Assembly: GCF_002243645.1 (NCBI RefSeq)
Contig: NZ_CP017704.1
Location: forward strand, 5,536,001-5,600,000
Reading direction: 5' to 3'
Source of the DNA: Peribacillus simplex NBRC 15720 = DSM 1321
GTDB lineage: Bacteria; Bacillota; Bacilli; Bacillales; DSM-1321
Length of the DNA stretch: 64,000 nucleotides
A program made the translations under genes and the position numbers. Within the stretch, counting starts at the first letter, position 1; every line of letters starts with the position of its first letter. This document shows positions 36,715 through 46,512 of the stretch, in pieces. The notes beneath the pieces are model-generated. The model saw only the letters and a list, made by a program, of their open reading frames with translations, was not told the DNA's origin and made no database searches.

Positions 36715-38139
36715 TCAGCTTGCTCTTTTAAAGTTAGCCTCTATTTGTTCTAATGATAGTCCTCTAGTCTCTGGCAAGAATTTCGCTACAAATATTATTC
36801 CCACAACACCAAACATTGCGAATAGGAAAAATGTTCCTGAAAGTCCGATGCCGTTCATAAGAACAGGGAAGAATACTCCTACTATAAAATTGGAAATCCA
36901 TAAAAAAAACACAGCCATTCCCATACCAATACCACGTAATCGAACAGGGAATATTTCAGCAAGTATTAACCATACCATTGGGCCGATAGCTCCTTGGAAA
37001 AAGGCTAAATATACTACCGTCATGGATAATACCACATATGGCAACGTTGGAGATCCATTAAGCATTAGAGTAGAAATACCAATCGTAATAAGTGCAACCG
37101 TCACCCCTGTTAAGCCTGTTAGTATCATTGGCCTTCTGTTCACTTTATTCAGCAGAGACATACCAACAATAACTGCAACTACTGCAATTAATCCATTTGC
37201 TACGTTTGCAATTAAAGCTGTTTTTGTTCCAAAACCAGAGTTTTCAAGAATTTGTGTTCCATAGTACATAATAGAGTTTATACCTACTAATTGTGATATA
37301 GATCCAATAAAAATACCAAGAATCACAATACGTCGAATCCAAGGTGTCCTTAAATCTTTGAAGCTCATTAATTCTATTTTTTTCTCTTTTGAAATATAGG
37401 ATTTAATTTCCTTCAACTCTTGTTGAGCGATACTTTCTCTACGAATCTGTTTAAGTATTTTAAATGCTTCAGCCATTTTTCCTTTTGACGCTAACCATCG
37501 AGGACTTTCAGGTAAAATAAGTACTCCAATCCAAAGTGCTATAGCTGGTAATGTAGCAATCACCAACATATAACGCCATGCATGTCCTGCATCCCCAAAA
37601 ACATTTCCAATTACTGCATTACATATATAAGCCAAAAATTGTCCAGTAACAATCATCAATTCATTTTGGGTAACCAAAACTCCACGCCTGTCCGAAGGAG
37701 CTATTTCAGCAAGGTATGATGGGATTACTACAGAAGCACCTCCGACAGCAAGCCCCAATAGAAAACGGAAAACAATCATCATAGTTGTAGTTGGTGCTAC
37801 AACACAACCAACTGTAGAAAAGAAAAATAACATTGCAAGATACAAAATAACCTTCCTACGCCCTTTATTATCCGATAAGCGTCCACTAAATATTGAACCA
37901 AAAGCCGCACCTAATATTAAAGAACTTGCTACTAACCCTTCAGTGAAAGGATTTAAGTTTAATTGGTCCGATCTAGCCATAAATGGAAGTGCACCATTAA
38001 TAACCCCTGTATCATATCCGAATAATAGCCCCCCAAAAGTTGATACTATGGTGACTAATTTTAAAAACTTTTTCGGGTCCTTCTTCTGGTCAGGTTCCGT
38101 GTTAACTGAATGATCATCAGACAACTTGATGTTTTCCAC
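36715..38139 (-). CDS. sugar porter MFS transporter (IolT-like)
   Basis: The 474-residue, 12-helix protein has GGLLFGYDTGVINGALPFM in helix 1, SGRLSDNKGRRK, ESPRWLASKGK after helix 6, NSIMYYGTQIL and the C-terminal LPETRGLSLEQIE. This is the sugar-porter family, close in wording to myo-inositol transporters IolT. GTG start with AAAGGGGG. It is the last gene of the leftward operon 40829-36715, and a cre-like box lies upstream. The substrate is probably a polyol or sugar. Note the name is by family only. Confidence 0.85.
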   Translation of the reverse strand: MENIKLSDDHSVNTEPDQKKDPKKFLKLVTIVSTFGGLLFGYDTGVINGALPFMARSDQLNLNPFTEGLVASSLILGAAFGSIFSGRLSDNKGRRKVILYLAMLFFFSTVGCVVAPTTTMMIVFRFLLGLAVGGASVVIPSYLAEIAPSDRRGVLVTQNELMIVTGQFLAYICNAVIGNVFGDAGHAWRYMLVIATLPAIALWIGVLILPESPRWLASKGKMAEAFKILKQIRRESIAQQELKEIKSYISKEKKIELMSFKDLRTPWIRRIVILGIFIGSISQLVGINSIMYYGTQILENSGFGTKTALIANVANGLIAVVAVIVGMSLLNKVNRRPMILTGLTGVTVALITIGISTLMLNGSPTLPYVVLSMTVVYLAFFQGAIGPMVWLILAEIFPVRLRGIGMGMAVFFLWISNFIVGVFFPVLMNGIGLSGTFFLFAMFGVVGIIFVAKFLPETRGLSLEQIEANFKRAS

Positions 38140-38303
38140 GTTAATTTCCCCCTTTGCTAATTGAATGCATTAAAAAAAAGTGCTTAACCGTTTAGTTCCT
38201 TGGTAAAGGAAACATCACCTATTAACAAAGATAAATAGAATAAATTCTCACATCACCCATAAGCTTTTTGTAAATTCAATGCCGCTATTTCAAATTCTGT
38301 TTT

Positions 38304-38317
38304 TTGAAGCGCTTACA
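38304..38317 (-). promoter_or_regulatory. candidate cre box ahead of the porter gene
   Basis: On the minus strand TGTAAGCGCTTCAA agrees with the CcpA consensus at 12 of 14 positions and contains the strong TGTAAGCGCTT core. It lies in the 407-base gap between the dehydrogenase and the porter, about 165 bases before the porter start. Confidence 0.45.
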
Positions 38318-38546
38318 TTATTTTCTCTTTGAATGACACTCTCTAATAATTCATCCAAAGATCCATGAAATCATAAGCGGTGCTTATAAAGCTTAACCAT
38401 GTTTGTTATTCTGATAAAGAGTTACTACTTACAACGAACGAGTTTTATATATTTTTTCAGATTCCATGGAATTGACTTCCACAGCCAATTCCACGAGTTT
38501 GGTAAGGACTCTGATACTTTTCAATCTATTTTGATGCTGCCTAATT

Positions 38547-39761
38547 TTAAATACTTTTTCCCACTAACAAAGTTTCTTTGTTACTCTCAAAATCAACCCA
38601 AACTGCTCCCTGATCTGCAGAACGGACACAATTTTCAATCCAGCGAACGCCTTCAAGTCCCGCATTAATATCTGGATAAACAAGAGTATCTAAAGTTTCT
38701 TGATCCCCACGTATTTTCGCATCAATCGCAATCGCAAATTTCAGATAAATATTTGCCCATGACTCTGAAAGCCCTTCCTGGTGTAAAGCACCTAAACGCT
38801 CATCCTCGTTACAACTTTCATCTAAGTAAGGCATCGCTCGAATCAACGTTTGGATCGGTTGCCCTTGCACTTCATATCGTAATTCATTTGGCTTGCTGTC
38901 CCACCATTCTAAGCTTGCTTTTGAACCAACGATGCGAATGCGATGTCCATCCATGCAACCTGCATCGACAGAAGATGTCCAAAGTCTTCCTACAGCGCCA
39001 TTTTCAAAGTGCATTAATACGTAAGCATTGTCCTCTAACGGTGCACGACTGCTGATAAAGCTCTGGCGATCACATAATAACTTTTTAATTTTCATATTCG
39101 GCAGAATTAACTGTGACATATAGTATGTGTGTGTAGATAAATCACCTAACACATAGCTTGGTCCTGCAACTTTAGGATCCACGCGCCACTTTTGTGCAGC
39201 ATTCATTTTGTCTCCATCATCAGTGGCATTAAACCCATGCGTATACTGTAAATCGACTAATCGAACATCACCGATTTCTCCCTTTTCAACCATAGCCCGC
39301 ATTTGAAGTAACAGCTGGTTACCTGAGAATCCATATGTTACACCTACGATTTTGCCTTTTTCCTCAGCTAGTGCCTTAATTTCCAGAACCTCTTCAGTGG
39401 TAAAAAACAATGGTTTTTCACAAATGACATGTAAACCAGCTAGTAATGCAGCCTTACAAATTTCGTAATGTGTACCATTAGGAGTTGCAATTGAAACAAC
39501 CTCAAGATAATCTTCACGCTTTGCTTCCTCTGCAAACATCGTTTTATAATCTGGATAGCAGCGTTCTTCAGCAACACCAATGTTCACACCAAAGTCTTTT
39601 CCTCTAGCAGGATCTATATCAAATGCCCCAGCTACCAATTGAAAAGCTGTGTTATCCCTAAGTGCACCGATTCGATGTTTATAACCAACCTGTCCAAGTC
39701 GTCCTCCGCCAACCATACCCCAGCGCAACGGTCTTGCAATTTTCTTCTCTCCATTTAACAT
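38547..39761 (-). CDS. Gfo/Idh/MocA family oxidoreductase
   Basis: The 404-residue protein has an N-terminal NAD(P)-binding fold (WGMVGGGRLGQVGYKHR) and the family EKP motif (HVICEKPLFFTTEE). Relatives oxidise sugars or inositols. I set the start at the ATG at 39761 because GAGGA lies 8 bases upstream. An earlier TTG at 39782 lacks a ribosome site. The gene lies between the isomerase and the porter; together they suggest catabolism of an inositol-like compound. Confidence 0.88.
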   Translation of the reverse strand: MLNGEKKIARPLRWGMVGGGRLGQVGYKHRIGALRDNTAFQLVAGAFDIDPARGKDFGVNIGVAEERCYPDYKTMFAEEAKREDYLEVVSIATPNGTHYEICKAALLAGLHVICEKPLFFTTEEVLEIKALAEEKGKIVGVTYGFSGNQLLLQMRAMVEKGEIGDVRLVDLQYTHGFNATDDGDKMNAAQKWRVDPKVAGPSYVLGDLSTHTYYMSQLILPNMKIKKLLCDRQSFISSRAPLEDNAYVLMHFENGAVGRLWTSSVDAGCMDGHRIRIVGSKASLEWWDSKPNELRYEVQGQPIQTLIRAMPYLDESCNEDERLGALHQEGLSESWANIYLKFAIAIDAKIRGDQETLDTLVYPDINAGLEGVRWIENCVRSADQGAVWVDFESNKETLLVGKSI

Positions 39762-39887
39762 AGTAAAATTCCTCACTTTCAAATATTTTTATTTTGAATG
39801 TTCATGCTTTTAAATAGCCGGAAGTAAATATTTTTCTCTCAATATTCCGAAAATTATAACTATAGAATCTGAAACCATTTATTTAAA

Positions 39888-40829
39888 CTAAAAGCTAAGT
39901 GTTTGTTTTAAAGCATCAATTGACGTTCTTACCCCTGCTTCTACTGACATAGTCAGATCTTCCATTTCCAAAGAAACTTCCCCATCATATCCCATCATCT
40001 TAACCACGGAGAAAAACTCTTTCCACCATTGCAAATCTTGTCCACAACCTACCGCTACATAATTCCAGGCTCTATTCGCTACATCCGTAACTTCTTTTGT
40101 TTCCAGCACACCGTTAATACCTGATAAATGTCTCTCAAGGCGAACATCTTTACCATGAACATGATGAATAGCTTCTCCTAATTCTCTAGCTGCCAAAATG
40201 GGATCCGCTCCCATCCATATTAGATGACTTGGATCTAAATTTAAGCCTACAATGGGGCCAACTGCATCACGTAATCTAAATAATGTTTCAGGGTTATATA
40301 CCAATTGGGAACTAAAGTTTTCAAGTGCAATCTTTTCAATACCACATTCTTCAGCTTTAACAACTAGTTCTTTCCAATATGGAATCCCTACCTCATTCCA
40401 TTGATAATCTAAAATATCTTTTAGAACCGGGGGCCAACTTACAGTGTAAGTAATCCAGTTAGGAATTTTATCTTCTGGGCTTCCAGCCGGCAGTCCACTC
40501 ATCATAATTATCTTGTTTATGCCTAATAATTTCGCTAATTGAAATGTTTTATTTGTAACTTCCCGATGTTCTTTGCCAAGTTCACCCGGATCTAAGGGAT
40601 TTCCAGAACAATTTAAAGCACACAGTTTAATATTGCGTTTTTCTAATGCGGTTAAAAATTCATTTCTTTTATTTTGACTTTCTAATAGTTCATCTAATCT
40701 CAAATGAGGTGCCGGAGACCATCCACCAGTTGTCATTTCAACCGTATCGACCCCCATTTCACTAATAACATCAAGCATTTCCTCAAATGGTAAGTGTCCC
40801 AAACTATCTGTTACATAAGATAATCTCAT
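39888..40829 (-). CDS. sugar phosphate isomerase/epimerase (TIM-barrel, AP endonuclease 2 fold)
   Basis: The 313-residue protein starts with MRLSYVTDSLGHLPFEEMLDVISEMG. It holds the family metal site pattern: ALENF, GLNLDPSHLIWMG, IHHVHGKDV and GEVSLEMED. It is related to IolE/IolI and YcjR-like isomerases. First gene of the operon with AGGAGG upstream. The exact reaction is unknown. Confidence 0.85.
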   Translation of the reverse strand: MRLSYVTDSLGHLPFEEMLDVISEMGVDTVEMTTGGWSPAPHLRLDELLESQNKRNEFLTALEKRNIKLCALNCSGNPLDPGELGKEHREVTNKTFQLAKLLGINKIIMMSGLPAGSPEDKIPNWITYTVSWPPVLKDILDYQWNEVGIPYWKELVVKAEECGIEKIALENFSSQLVYNPETLFRLRDAVGPIVGLNLDPSHLIWMGADPILAARELGEAIHHVHGKDVRLERHLSGINGVLETKEVTDVANRAWNYVAVGCGQDLQWWKEFFSVVKMMGYDGEVSLEMEDLTMSVEAGVRTSIDALKQTLSF

Positions 40830-41005
40830 TCTAGTATCCTCCTAAGGATTTAATTAATGTACTTTTATACAATTCAAATCATTTTTTATTTTTTGGAATA
40901 GCAAATCACTTCTTACATTAAGTGGTGGAAACCAACCCCCTTCCAGGGTGAGATAAAGCAATAGCATTGGATTATACTAAATTGTGTTTCTAGTTAAAAA
41001 TTCCT
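40830..41005. other. upstream region of the polyol operon
   Basis: Holds the operon leader; the promoter may lie here or within repeat B. No coding frame was seen. Confidence 0.4.
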
Positions 41006-41288
41006 TTGAAAATACTTTTTTACATTTTTAATTACAAGACATACATTTTAATCAATGTTTTTTTAGAAAACTCTTTTTAATACATTAAAATTATGTTTTC
41101 AAATTACTCGGTAACTTCACTACTATAAAAGTTGTCACTTAATGATTGAATCTCACAACATGAAAACGCTTTATATTAGCCGGAAATTTAACTAATAGTT
41201 ACTTACCTACATTTGTAATTATAAGACAATATTTAGAAACCGTATTTGTTTTATGAGGACTGATTTTTATACTTTAAAGACATTTTTT
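41006..41288. repeat. direct repeat B flanking the polyol operon
   Basis: About 283 bases resemble repeat A at 36267-36544. It contains a cre-like TGAAAACGCTTTAT (41161-41174). It sits upstream of the operon start, so it may carry its promoter and operators. Its right edge is close to the IS605 left end. Confidence 0.8.
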
Positions 41289-41440
41289 ATCATTTCCTGC
41301 CAAATGACTCCCTCTTCAAGCGTGTGAAGGGCGAGAGCCCAAAGGTAAGGGGGAGATGAATGGCGGTTGGCATAAGCCAAAGTAATCTTTTGACAAACAT
41401 ACGTTCCCTAGTTGATAATAACTATAAGGGGGTGAAACCA

Positions 41441-42646
41441 ATGGTTGTAAACAAAACTTATAAATTTCGAATCTATCCAACGAAGGAACAACTAGTTCTC
41501 ATCAATAAAACGATCGGCTGCTCCCGTTTTGTCTATAACTTCTTTTTAGGCAAACAGAAGGAGAAAGATGCCTACTGGTATATCTGTGAAGAAATGAAGC
41601 AAAACGGCCAATTACCCTCTAATGAATGGAAAGGTTCTTTTCTGAATAAATACGCAACAATCAAAGAACTTCCAGCTTTAAAGAAAGAGTATTATTTCCT
41701 GAAAGAAGTAGACAGTATAGCCTTACAGAAATCGGTGGAAAATCTAGCAGATGCCTATAGTCGATATTATAAAAAGCAAAACAAGTCACCACGCTTCAAA
41801 TCGAAAAAGAATCCGGTCCAGTCCTACACGACTAAACATACGAATGGAAATATCGGAATAATAGGAAACCAAATCAAATTGCCCAAACTCGGTCTAGTAC
41901 GTTTTGCTAAAAGCCGCGAAGTCGAAGGGCGAATCATCAATGCCACAATCAGGCGGAACCCTTCGGGTAAATATTTCATTTCGGTTTTAGCCGAAACCCA
42001 TGTACAAGTACATCCTAAAACGAATCGTTCGTGCGGGGTAGATGTTGGTTTGAAGAACTTTGCGATTCTTTCAGATGGTACGGTCTATCAAAACCCAAAA
42101 TTCTTCCGGACGGTCGAAAAAAAATTGGCCAAAGCACAACGGATTCTTTCAAGGCGACAAGAAATAGCCTTGAATCGAAATAACCCATTGGCTGAAGCCA
42201 AAAACTATCAAAAACAAAAACGAAAAGTGGCCATCCTACACGAGAAAATTTCAAATGCCCGAATGGATTACTTACATAAAGTCTCTACCGAAATCATCAA
42301 AAACCACGATGTTATTGGAATGGAAGACTTGCAAGTGTCCAATATGATGAAAGATCACAAACTAGCTAAAGCGATTAGTGAAGTATCTTGGTCCCAATTC
42401 AAAAAAATGTTGGAATACAAAGCAAAATGGTATGGTAAACAAATCGTGACCGTATCTAAAACGTTTGCTTCTAGCCAATTGTGTTCTGGCTGCGGGTACC
42501 AAAATAAAGACGTTAAACATCTGAATCTTCGTGTATGTGATTGTCCTTCTTGTTCTTCTCACCACGATCGAGATATTAACGCAGGAATCAATCTAATGAA
42601 TGAAGCCATAAGGCTTCTAACCGTAGGAACGACGGGAGTAGCCTAA
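41441..42646 (+). CDS. tnpB: TnpB RNA-guided nuclease of an IS605-type element
   Basis: The 401-residue protein begins with the N-terminal TnpB motif [27 protein letters not shown]. RuvC residues are present: Asp in [13 protein letters not shown], Glu in [11 protein letters not shown], Asp in [12 protein letters not shown]. The zinc finger CSGCGYQN ... CPSC is intact. Such proteins are programmed by a RNA from the element's right end to cut DNA. The ATG at 41441 has AAGGGGGTG upstream. No frameshift is visible. Confidence 0.9.
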   Translation: MVVNKTYKFRIYPTKEQLVLINKTIGCSRFVYNFFLGKQKEKDAYWYICEEMKQNGQLPSNEWKGSFLNKYATIKELPALKKEYYFLKEVDSIALQKSVENLADAYSRYYKKQNKSPRFKSKKNPVQSYTTKHTNGNIGIIGNQIKLPKLGLVRFAKSREVEGRIINATIRRNPSGKYFISVLAETHVQVHPKTNRSCGVDVGLKNFAILSDGTVYQNPKFFRTVEKKLAKAQRILSRRQEIALNRNNPLAEAKNYQKQKRKVAILHEKISNARMDYLHKVSTEIIKNHDVIGMEDLQVSNMMKDHKLAKAISEVSWSQFKKMLEYKAKWYGKQIVTVSKTFASSQLCSGCGYQNKDVKHLNLRVCDCPSCSSHHDRDINAGINLMNEAIRLLTVGTTGVA

Positions 42647-42730
42647 TTAAAAATTGGCCGATAGGCTAATGTTCTTAGGAATCCCCCACTTCAATCAGAC
42701 CGTAAGGTCGATAAGTGGCGGGTAGTTCAA
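42590..42730 (+). ncRNA. putative omega RNA of TnpB
   Basis: Guide RNAs of TnpB overlap the 3' end of tnpB and the right end of the element. Here GC-rich pairing potential covers GGCCGATAGGCTAATG and CCCACTT/AAGTGGCGGG. The guide would be the sequence just after about 42730. Boundaries are inferred from the family. Confidence 0.4.
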
Positions 42731-43040
42731 GGCTGAACACTTAAAACTCTCAACGACTTCTTTTTCAAAATCCTATAAATTGATCCTAATTCCTCTCTAG
42801 TATGCTTTATTGAACATGGTTCTGATCTATCTAAAAATCTCTGACTTTACCTTGGCTCTCCTCCTTCGCCACATTTAGACCAACTACCGATTCATCGTTT
42901 TTTTCCTTCTTTACTTATTTACCAGTACCCCTAGTCCTCCATGTTGTGTCATAGCTTCGCTCCAACCAGCCTCAAACATGTTTCTACAAGCAGGGGCCGA
43001 CAGTTTAGTTCAAGGAGTTTAGCAATCTGGCGAATGTTAT
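42731..43040. other. intergenic, no gene seen
   Basis: On the minus strand a short open piece (CRNMFEAGWSEAMTQHGGLGV near 42920-43000) looks like coding remnant but has no context. No gene is supported. Confidence 0.35.
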
Positions 43041-43055
43041 TGACAATGATTATCA
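43041..43055 (+). promoter_or_regulatory. Fur box 1
   Basis: TGACAATGATTATCA matches the Bacillus 7-1-7 Fur consensus TGATAATNATTATCA with one mismatch. It lies 108 bases before the lipoprotein start. Confidence 0.75.
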
Positions 43056-43082
43056 TTCCTATTAAAATATTGATGTAGTTAT

Positions 43083-43097
43083 TGAAAATGAATATCA
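43083..43097 (+). promoter_or_regulatory. Fur box 2
   Basis: TGAAAATGAATATCA matches the same consensus at 12 of 14 informative positions, 28 bases after box 1. Two boxes suggest tight iron control. Confidence 0.6.
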
Positions 43098-43163
43098 TTA
43101 TTAATTAGACACTTTTTTGATATGTTTTTAACCTACTCTATAATTAATAAGGAGAAAATCCGA

Positions 43164-44078
43164 ATGAAAAAGCTATTCATACCATTCCTACTCTTGTTTG
43201 TACTTATTCTTAGTGCTTGTGGGAACAAAGAGACAGCGAACGAAAATAATGCATCCAAGACTAAAAAAGAAACTGTTACGTATCAATCAGAAACTGGCCC
43301 TATTGAGATTCCTAAAAACCCTAAAAGAATAATTGCTCTCTCTAATGGACCTAATGTATTGGCTTTAGAAGGTAATGTCGTTGGGATAGATCAATGGACT
43401 AATATGAATCCCCTTTTTAAAGAAAGACTAAAGGGAGTGGAAGTCGTATCAGAAGATAACCTGGAGAAAATCATTGAACTGGAGCCGGACCTAATTATAG
43501 CTGGATCCGAGATGAAAAATATTGATAAACTAAATGAAATTGCTCCAACTGTAGTATTCACTTGGGGAAAATTAGATTATTTATCACAGCAAATAGAAAT
43601 CGGAAAACTCTTAAACAAAGAAAAGGAAGCAAAAGAATGGGTTAAAGATTTCGAAACGCGTGCAGAATCCGCTGGAAAAGCGATACGTGCAAAAATTGGT
43701 GAAGATGCAACCGTTTCTGTGATTGAAAATGATGCTAAGGAGTTTTATGTATTTGGAAATAACTATGCACGCGGAACTGAAATATTGTATCAAGCAATGG
43801 ATTTGAAAATGCCTGAAAAAGTAAAAGAAAAGGCACTTAAATCCGGCATTTATGTACTCTCATCTGAAGTGCTGCCTGAGTATACTGGAGATTATATTAT
43901 CTTTAGTAAAAACCCAGATGTTGTTAATTCATTTTTGGAGACCGAAACGTGGAAAAATATACCTGCAGTTAAAAACGATCGTATATTTGAAATAAATAGT
44001 AAAGCATCCACCTATAGTGATCCTATCACTCTAGAGCATCTACTGGAATTTTTCGAAAAATCATTTCTTAACAAATAG
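43164..44078 (+). CDS. iron-siderophore ABC transporter substrate-binding lipoprotein
   Basis: The 304-residue protein has a lipoprotein signal (residues 1-20) with lipobox LSAC. A FecB-type binding fold follows: NPKRIIALSNGPNVLALEGNVVGIDQW, LEPDLIIAG, and a C-terminal lobe ending KASTYSDPITLEHLLEFFEKSFLNK. It binds an iron-siderophore or haem-like ligand at the cell surface. AAGGAG lies 9 bases before ATG. The gene is flanked by Fur boxes and its own terminator, and has no permease or ATPase gene beside it. Confidence 0.9.
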   Translation: MKKLFIPFLLLFVLILSACGNKETANENNASKTKKETVTYQSETGPIEIPKNPKRIIALSNGPNVLALEGNVVGIDQWTNMNPLFKERLKGVEVVSEDNLEKIIELEPDLIIAGSEMKNIDKLNEIAPTVVFTWGKLDYLSQQIEIGKLLNKEKEAKEWVKDFETRAESAGKAIRAKIGEDATVSVIENDAKEFYVFGNNYARGTEILYQAMDLKMPEKVKEKALKSGIYVLSSEVLPEYTGDYIIFSKNPDVVNSFLETETWKNIPAVKNDRIFEINSKASTYSDPITLEHLLEFFEKSFLNK

Positions 44079-44083
44079 TATAC

Positions 44084-44118
44084 AAAGAAGGAATTCTTTA
44101 AATAAGAATTCCTTCTTT
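44084..44118 (+). terminator. terminator of the lipoprotein gene
   Basis: Arms AAAGAAGGAATTCTT and AAGAATTCCTTCTTT around TAAAT, with T-rich tail. Confidence 0.85.
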
Positions 44119-44439
44119 AATATGTTTTATAATTGAATTTCTTCTCAGAAAAACAAAAAGCACCTGTTGCCTATAAGGCAAACTGGTGATTTATTATTAG
44201 CTATATAAAGTAACTTATTACAAATATTATCTTTAAACTAAAAAGCTTAGTTTTTGGCTTGTTCCCTGTAACCCATATTTGGAAGTTTAAAGTGTCACCT
44301 CGCCTAGTTATCGTTATTATTTTCATAAACCAAGTATCATTATACAACCGCTTGATGGTACAACCTTCATGAGTTATTGATTTTGATTAACCTCAGTAAG
44401 ATTACTTTGTGATTAGTAGACTAATAAAATTTTTCAGAT
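44119..44439. other. intergenic, no gene seen
   Basis: A short inverted repeat (AAAAGCACC to GGTGATT near 44160-44190) with GTTGCCTATAAGGCAA resembles one near 46160-46200 (GTTGCCTATA). This could be a small repeat shared within the toxin locus. Confidence 0.35.
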
Positions 44440-44479
44440 AAAAAAACCTTCTCCCTTTAGGAAGAAGGTCTATTTTTTT
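44440..44479 (-). terminator. terminator of the distal immunity gene
   Basis: Arms ACCTTCT and AGAAGGT with A and T runs on both sides, immediately after the Imm6-like stop codon. Confidence 0.8.
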
Positions 44480-44483
44480 GTTT

Positions 44484-44996
44484 TTAGGCCAGTGGTAAAC
44501 TATCCCTTTTTATATAATTATAGGTTTCAATATTATCGTTTAATGAATAGTTTTCCAATAAGTATTTTTTTACATTAATTAGACTTTCAATCTTAAAATA
44601 ACCAGATTCAATCGCATTTTCACCTAATATTCTTAACGTTTCGTCATCAATCACTTCAACCACTTGAGGAACAAATTCTCTTTTTTCCTTTTTATATGCT
44701 TGATAAGTTGTATAAGAAACAGCATCTAAAACTGAATACCATGCATATTGTTTTTGTACATCCTTTTCTTTATTTGCAAACTCAGCTACATCTACATAAT
44801 CTTCGCTATCTATGTAGTTACACAAATCATCCGCATCGATTTTTTCACCTTCAAGCCATTTCCAACAAGAATCTAGAGCTTCTCTACCAGTTTTATATCC
44901 GGGTTCATCCGTACTAATTATGTTATACATATTTTCAGCTATTACCAATCCTATTGCAACCTTAGCCACTGCGTTTAGATTATCGATAAAATCCAT
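44484..44996 (-). CDS. Imm6-like immunity protein, distal copy
   Basis: The 170-residue helical protein closely parallels 50229-50738. Shared features are a YKTGREALDSCWKWLEGEKIDADDLCNYIDSEDY segment, an AEFANKEKD segment and a VLDAVSYTTYQAY segment. I place it in or near the Imm6 family, whose members protect against polymorphic deaminase toxins. It follows, by 16 bases, a deaminase tip of the same type as the main toxin, so it is the immunity gene of that orphan tip. I start at ATG 44996; ATG 45005 overlaps the GGGA ribosome site. Confidence 0.65.
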   Translation of the reverse strand: MDFIDNLNAVAKVAIGLVIAENMYNIISTDEPGYKTGREALDSCWKWLEGEKIDADDLCNYIDSEDYVDVAEFANKEKDVQKQYAWYSVLDAVSYTTYQAYKKEKREFVPQVVEVIDDETLRILGENAIESGYFKIESLINVKKYLLENYSLNDNIETYNYIKRDSLPLA

Positions 44997-45012
44997 AACT
45001 ATCATTCCCTAC

Positions 45013-45960
45013 TTATTTTCTTATTTTAACCACATTTTCTGGCAAACCATTTATTACCTCAAAGGACAATGTATCTCTTGGATTTGGTAAATTAGGATTT
45101 ATTTCAGTCGATACCTTAATTTTTAAATTAGGATACATATCAGTCATTTGCTTAAATATTCCTCTTTCATCATCTGGAACAGGATCAAACAAACCTTTTG
45201 TACATTTATTACAAATTCCGTTTGGATTAGACTGATGAATATATAGTGTTCCCTTCATTTCTTCTGGTTTAAGACGTGCTTTTTTAACAGCATCCTCAAA
45301 TTCAGCTATTATACCTTCTTCTGCATGATCCATGAACTGTGCATGGCCTCTTATTGCTCTATTATAAGGAGCTTTAATTTCACGACCAGGATAAAGTTCA
45401 TCCAAACTTGGTAAACCTGCTTCTTTTCTAACTTTAGGTGAGCCACCCTCAAATATTTTACCTTCTAAACCTTTTACATCTGTTTTTCCAATAGCAATTG
45501 TTTGAGTTTTAGGAACACCTAGTTTTTTTCTAAGAGTTTCCAAATCCTCTTTTCCAATGTTAATACCCGATTTACTTCCAGTTCCATTTACACCCTTACC
45601 ACCATCACTCTTCACCGCAAACTTCTGTACAATATCCTTAACCGTCGTATTATCAAAAGTAACATGCTTGTAGTTATTTCCATAGGCCGTCGCTAATTCT
45701 TCGACCCTTATACGGAGAGGCACTTTCACTTTACCGATTTCCCTGCCGAAGGCTTTGAACCTTTTGAACCTGCTTTTGCGCAAATTCCTTGCTGTATGGG
45801 ATGAACTTTGTACTACTTGCTACTTTATCTGCGACCTTCGCCGCACCTGCCACTCCGCCGATTCCGAGTGCCATCAACAGTCCGTTCTGGCGCTGTTCTC
45901 AATTAGCTATGTCCTTGCCTGTAACTGCTTCGCCTAGACCGTTGCGTTTAAGCCGTACAG
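45013..45960 (-). pseudogene. orphan LXG toxin tip: stalk remnant plus HAE/CxxC deaminase
   Basis: The readable frame (45013-45783) ends with a deaminase tip that matches the main toxin: GSPKVRKEAGLPSLDELYPG, DHAEEGIIAEFEDAV (HAE zinc and catalytic motif), YIHQSNPNGICNKCTKGL (CxxC). Upstream DNA at about 45730-45960 matches the main toxin stalk (SGKD...NGLLMALGIGGVAGAAKVADKV ... SKEFAQKQVQKVQ) but has a stop (KDIAN then TGA), a deletion and a frame change. The first dozen residues of the readable frame are therefore out-of-frame stalk. There is no ribosome site. It is a silent tip cassette and could act by recombination with the main gene. Confidence 0.75.
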
Positions 45961-46015
45961 ATCGCACTTGGTCTTATGGTAGATCAATTATTGGATTAAT
46001 CTTCCATTTCACTTT

Positions 46016-46512
46016 ACCCTAAAAACATTTTTAAAGATAGTTTCTTTTTTCCTCTACTCTCGTAATACACTGTTCACAGTCATTACAGTCTATAATCACG
46101 ACAATAAGAATTTAACACTTAGAGTACTTATAAAATTATAGTGCTCTATTAAATTTTTACGCTAAAAAGCACTCGTTGCCTATAGTAGACAATCAAGTGC
46201 TTTAAGTTCATACATGTTCTAAGTTTAGTAATTTCTTTGAGTTTTCATAAGTTTGTAAGTTTCATATTTTTATGTTGACTGTATGACATCTTTTTTGTAT
46301 CTTGACAAGTGTCACGCTTAAACCTATGAGCTTGTGCACTCTCGCTTGTTTGGTTCCAATGACATCTTGGAGTGGTCCTATCTAGAAAAATGTCATTTCG
46401 CCCTATTCTCTTTCTTATTGCCTAAATATTAAAATAACATTGACACTCCTTGAAGGAATAACCTTCATGCGCCATTAATTCAAATTCCAGCATATCTTTA
46501 ACTGTAAACAAT
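46016..46512. other. intergenic in the toxin array, no gene seen
   Basis: AT-rich. It contains a hairpin near 46163-46201 (AAAAGCACT and AGTGCTTT), oriented for leftward termination of the DUF600 gene region or a relic of one. The segment AATAACCTTCATGCGCC resembles ACAACCTTCATGAGTT near 44365. No gene is supported. Confidence 0.4.

Larger units (their letters stand above)
41289..42730 (+). mobile_element. IS605-group (IS1341-type) element carrying only tnpB
   Basis: The left end has a hairpin CTTCA-AGCGTG-TGAAG near 41313-41330. The right end has CCCACTT ... AAGTGGCGGG hairpin sequences near 42687-42722. No tnpA is present, so mobility would need a transposase in trans. End positions are approximate. 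Confidence 0.65.

Noticed and set aside
42920..43000. Minus-strand coding-like piece (FEAGWSEAMTQHGGLGV)
   Set aside because: Too short, no start or family context; cannot be supported as a gene.
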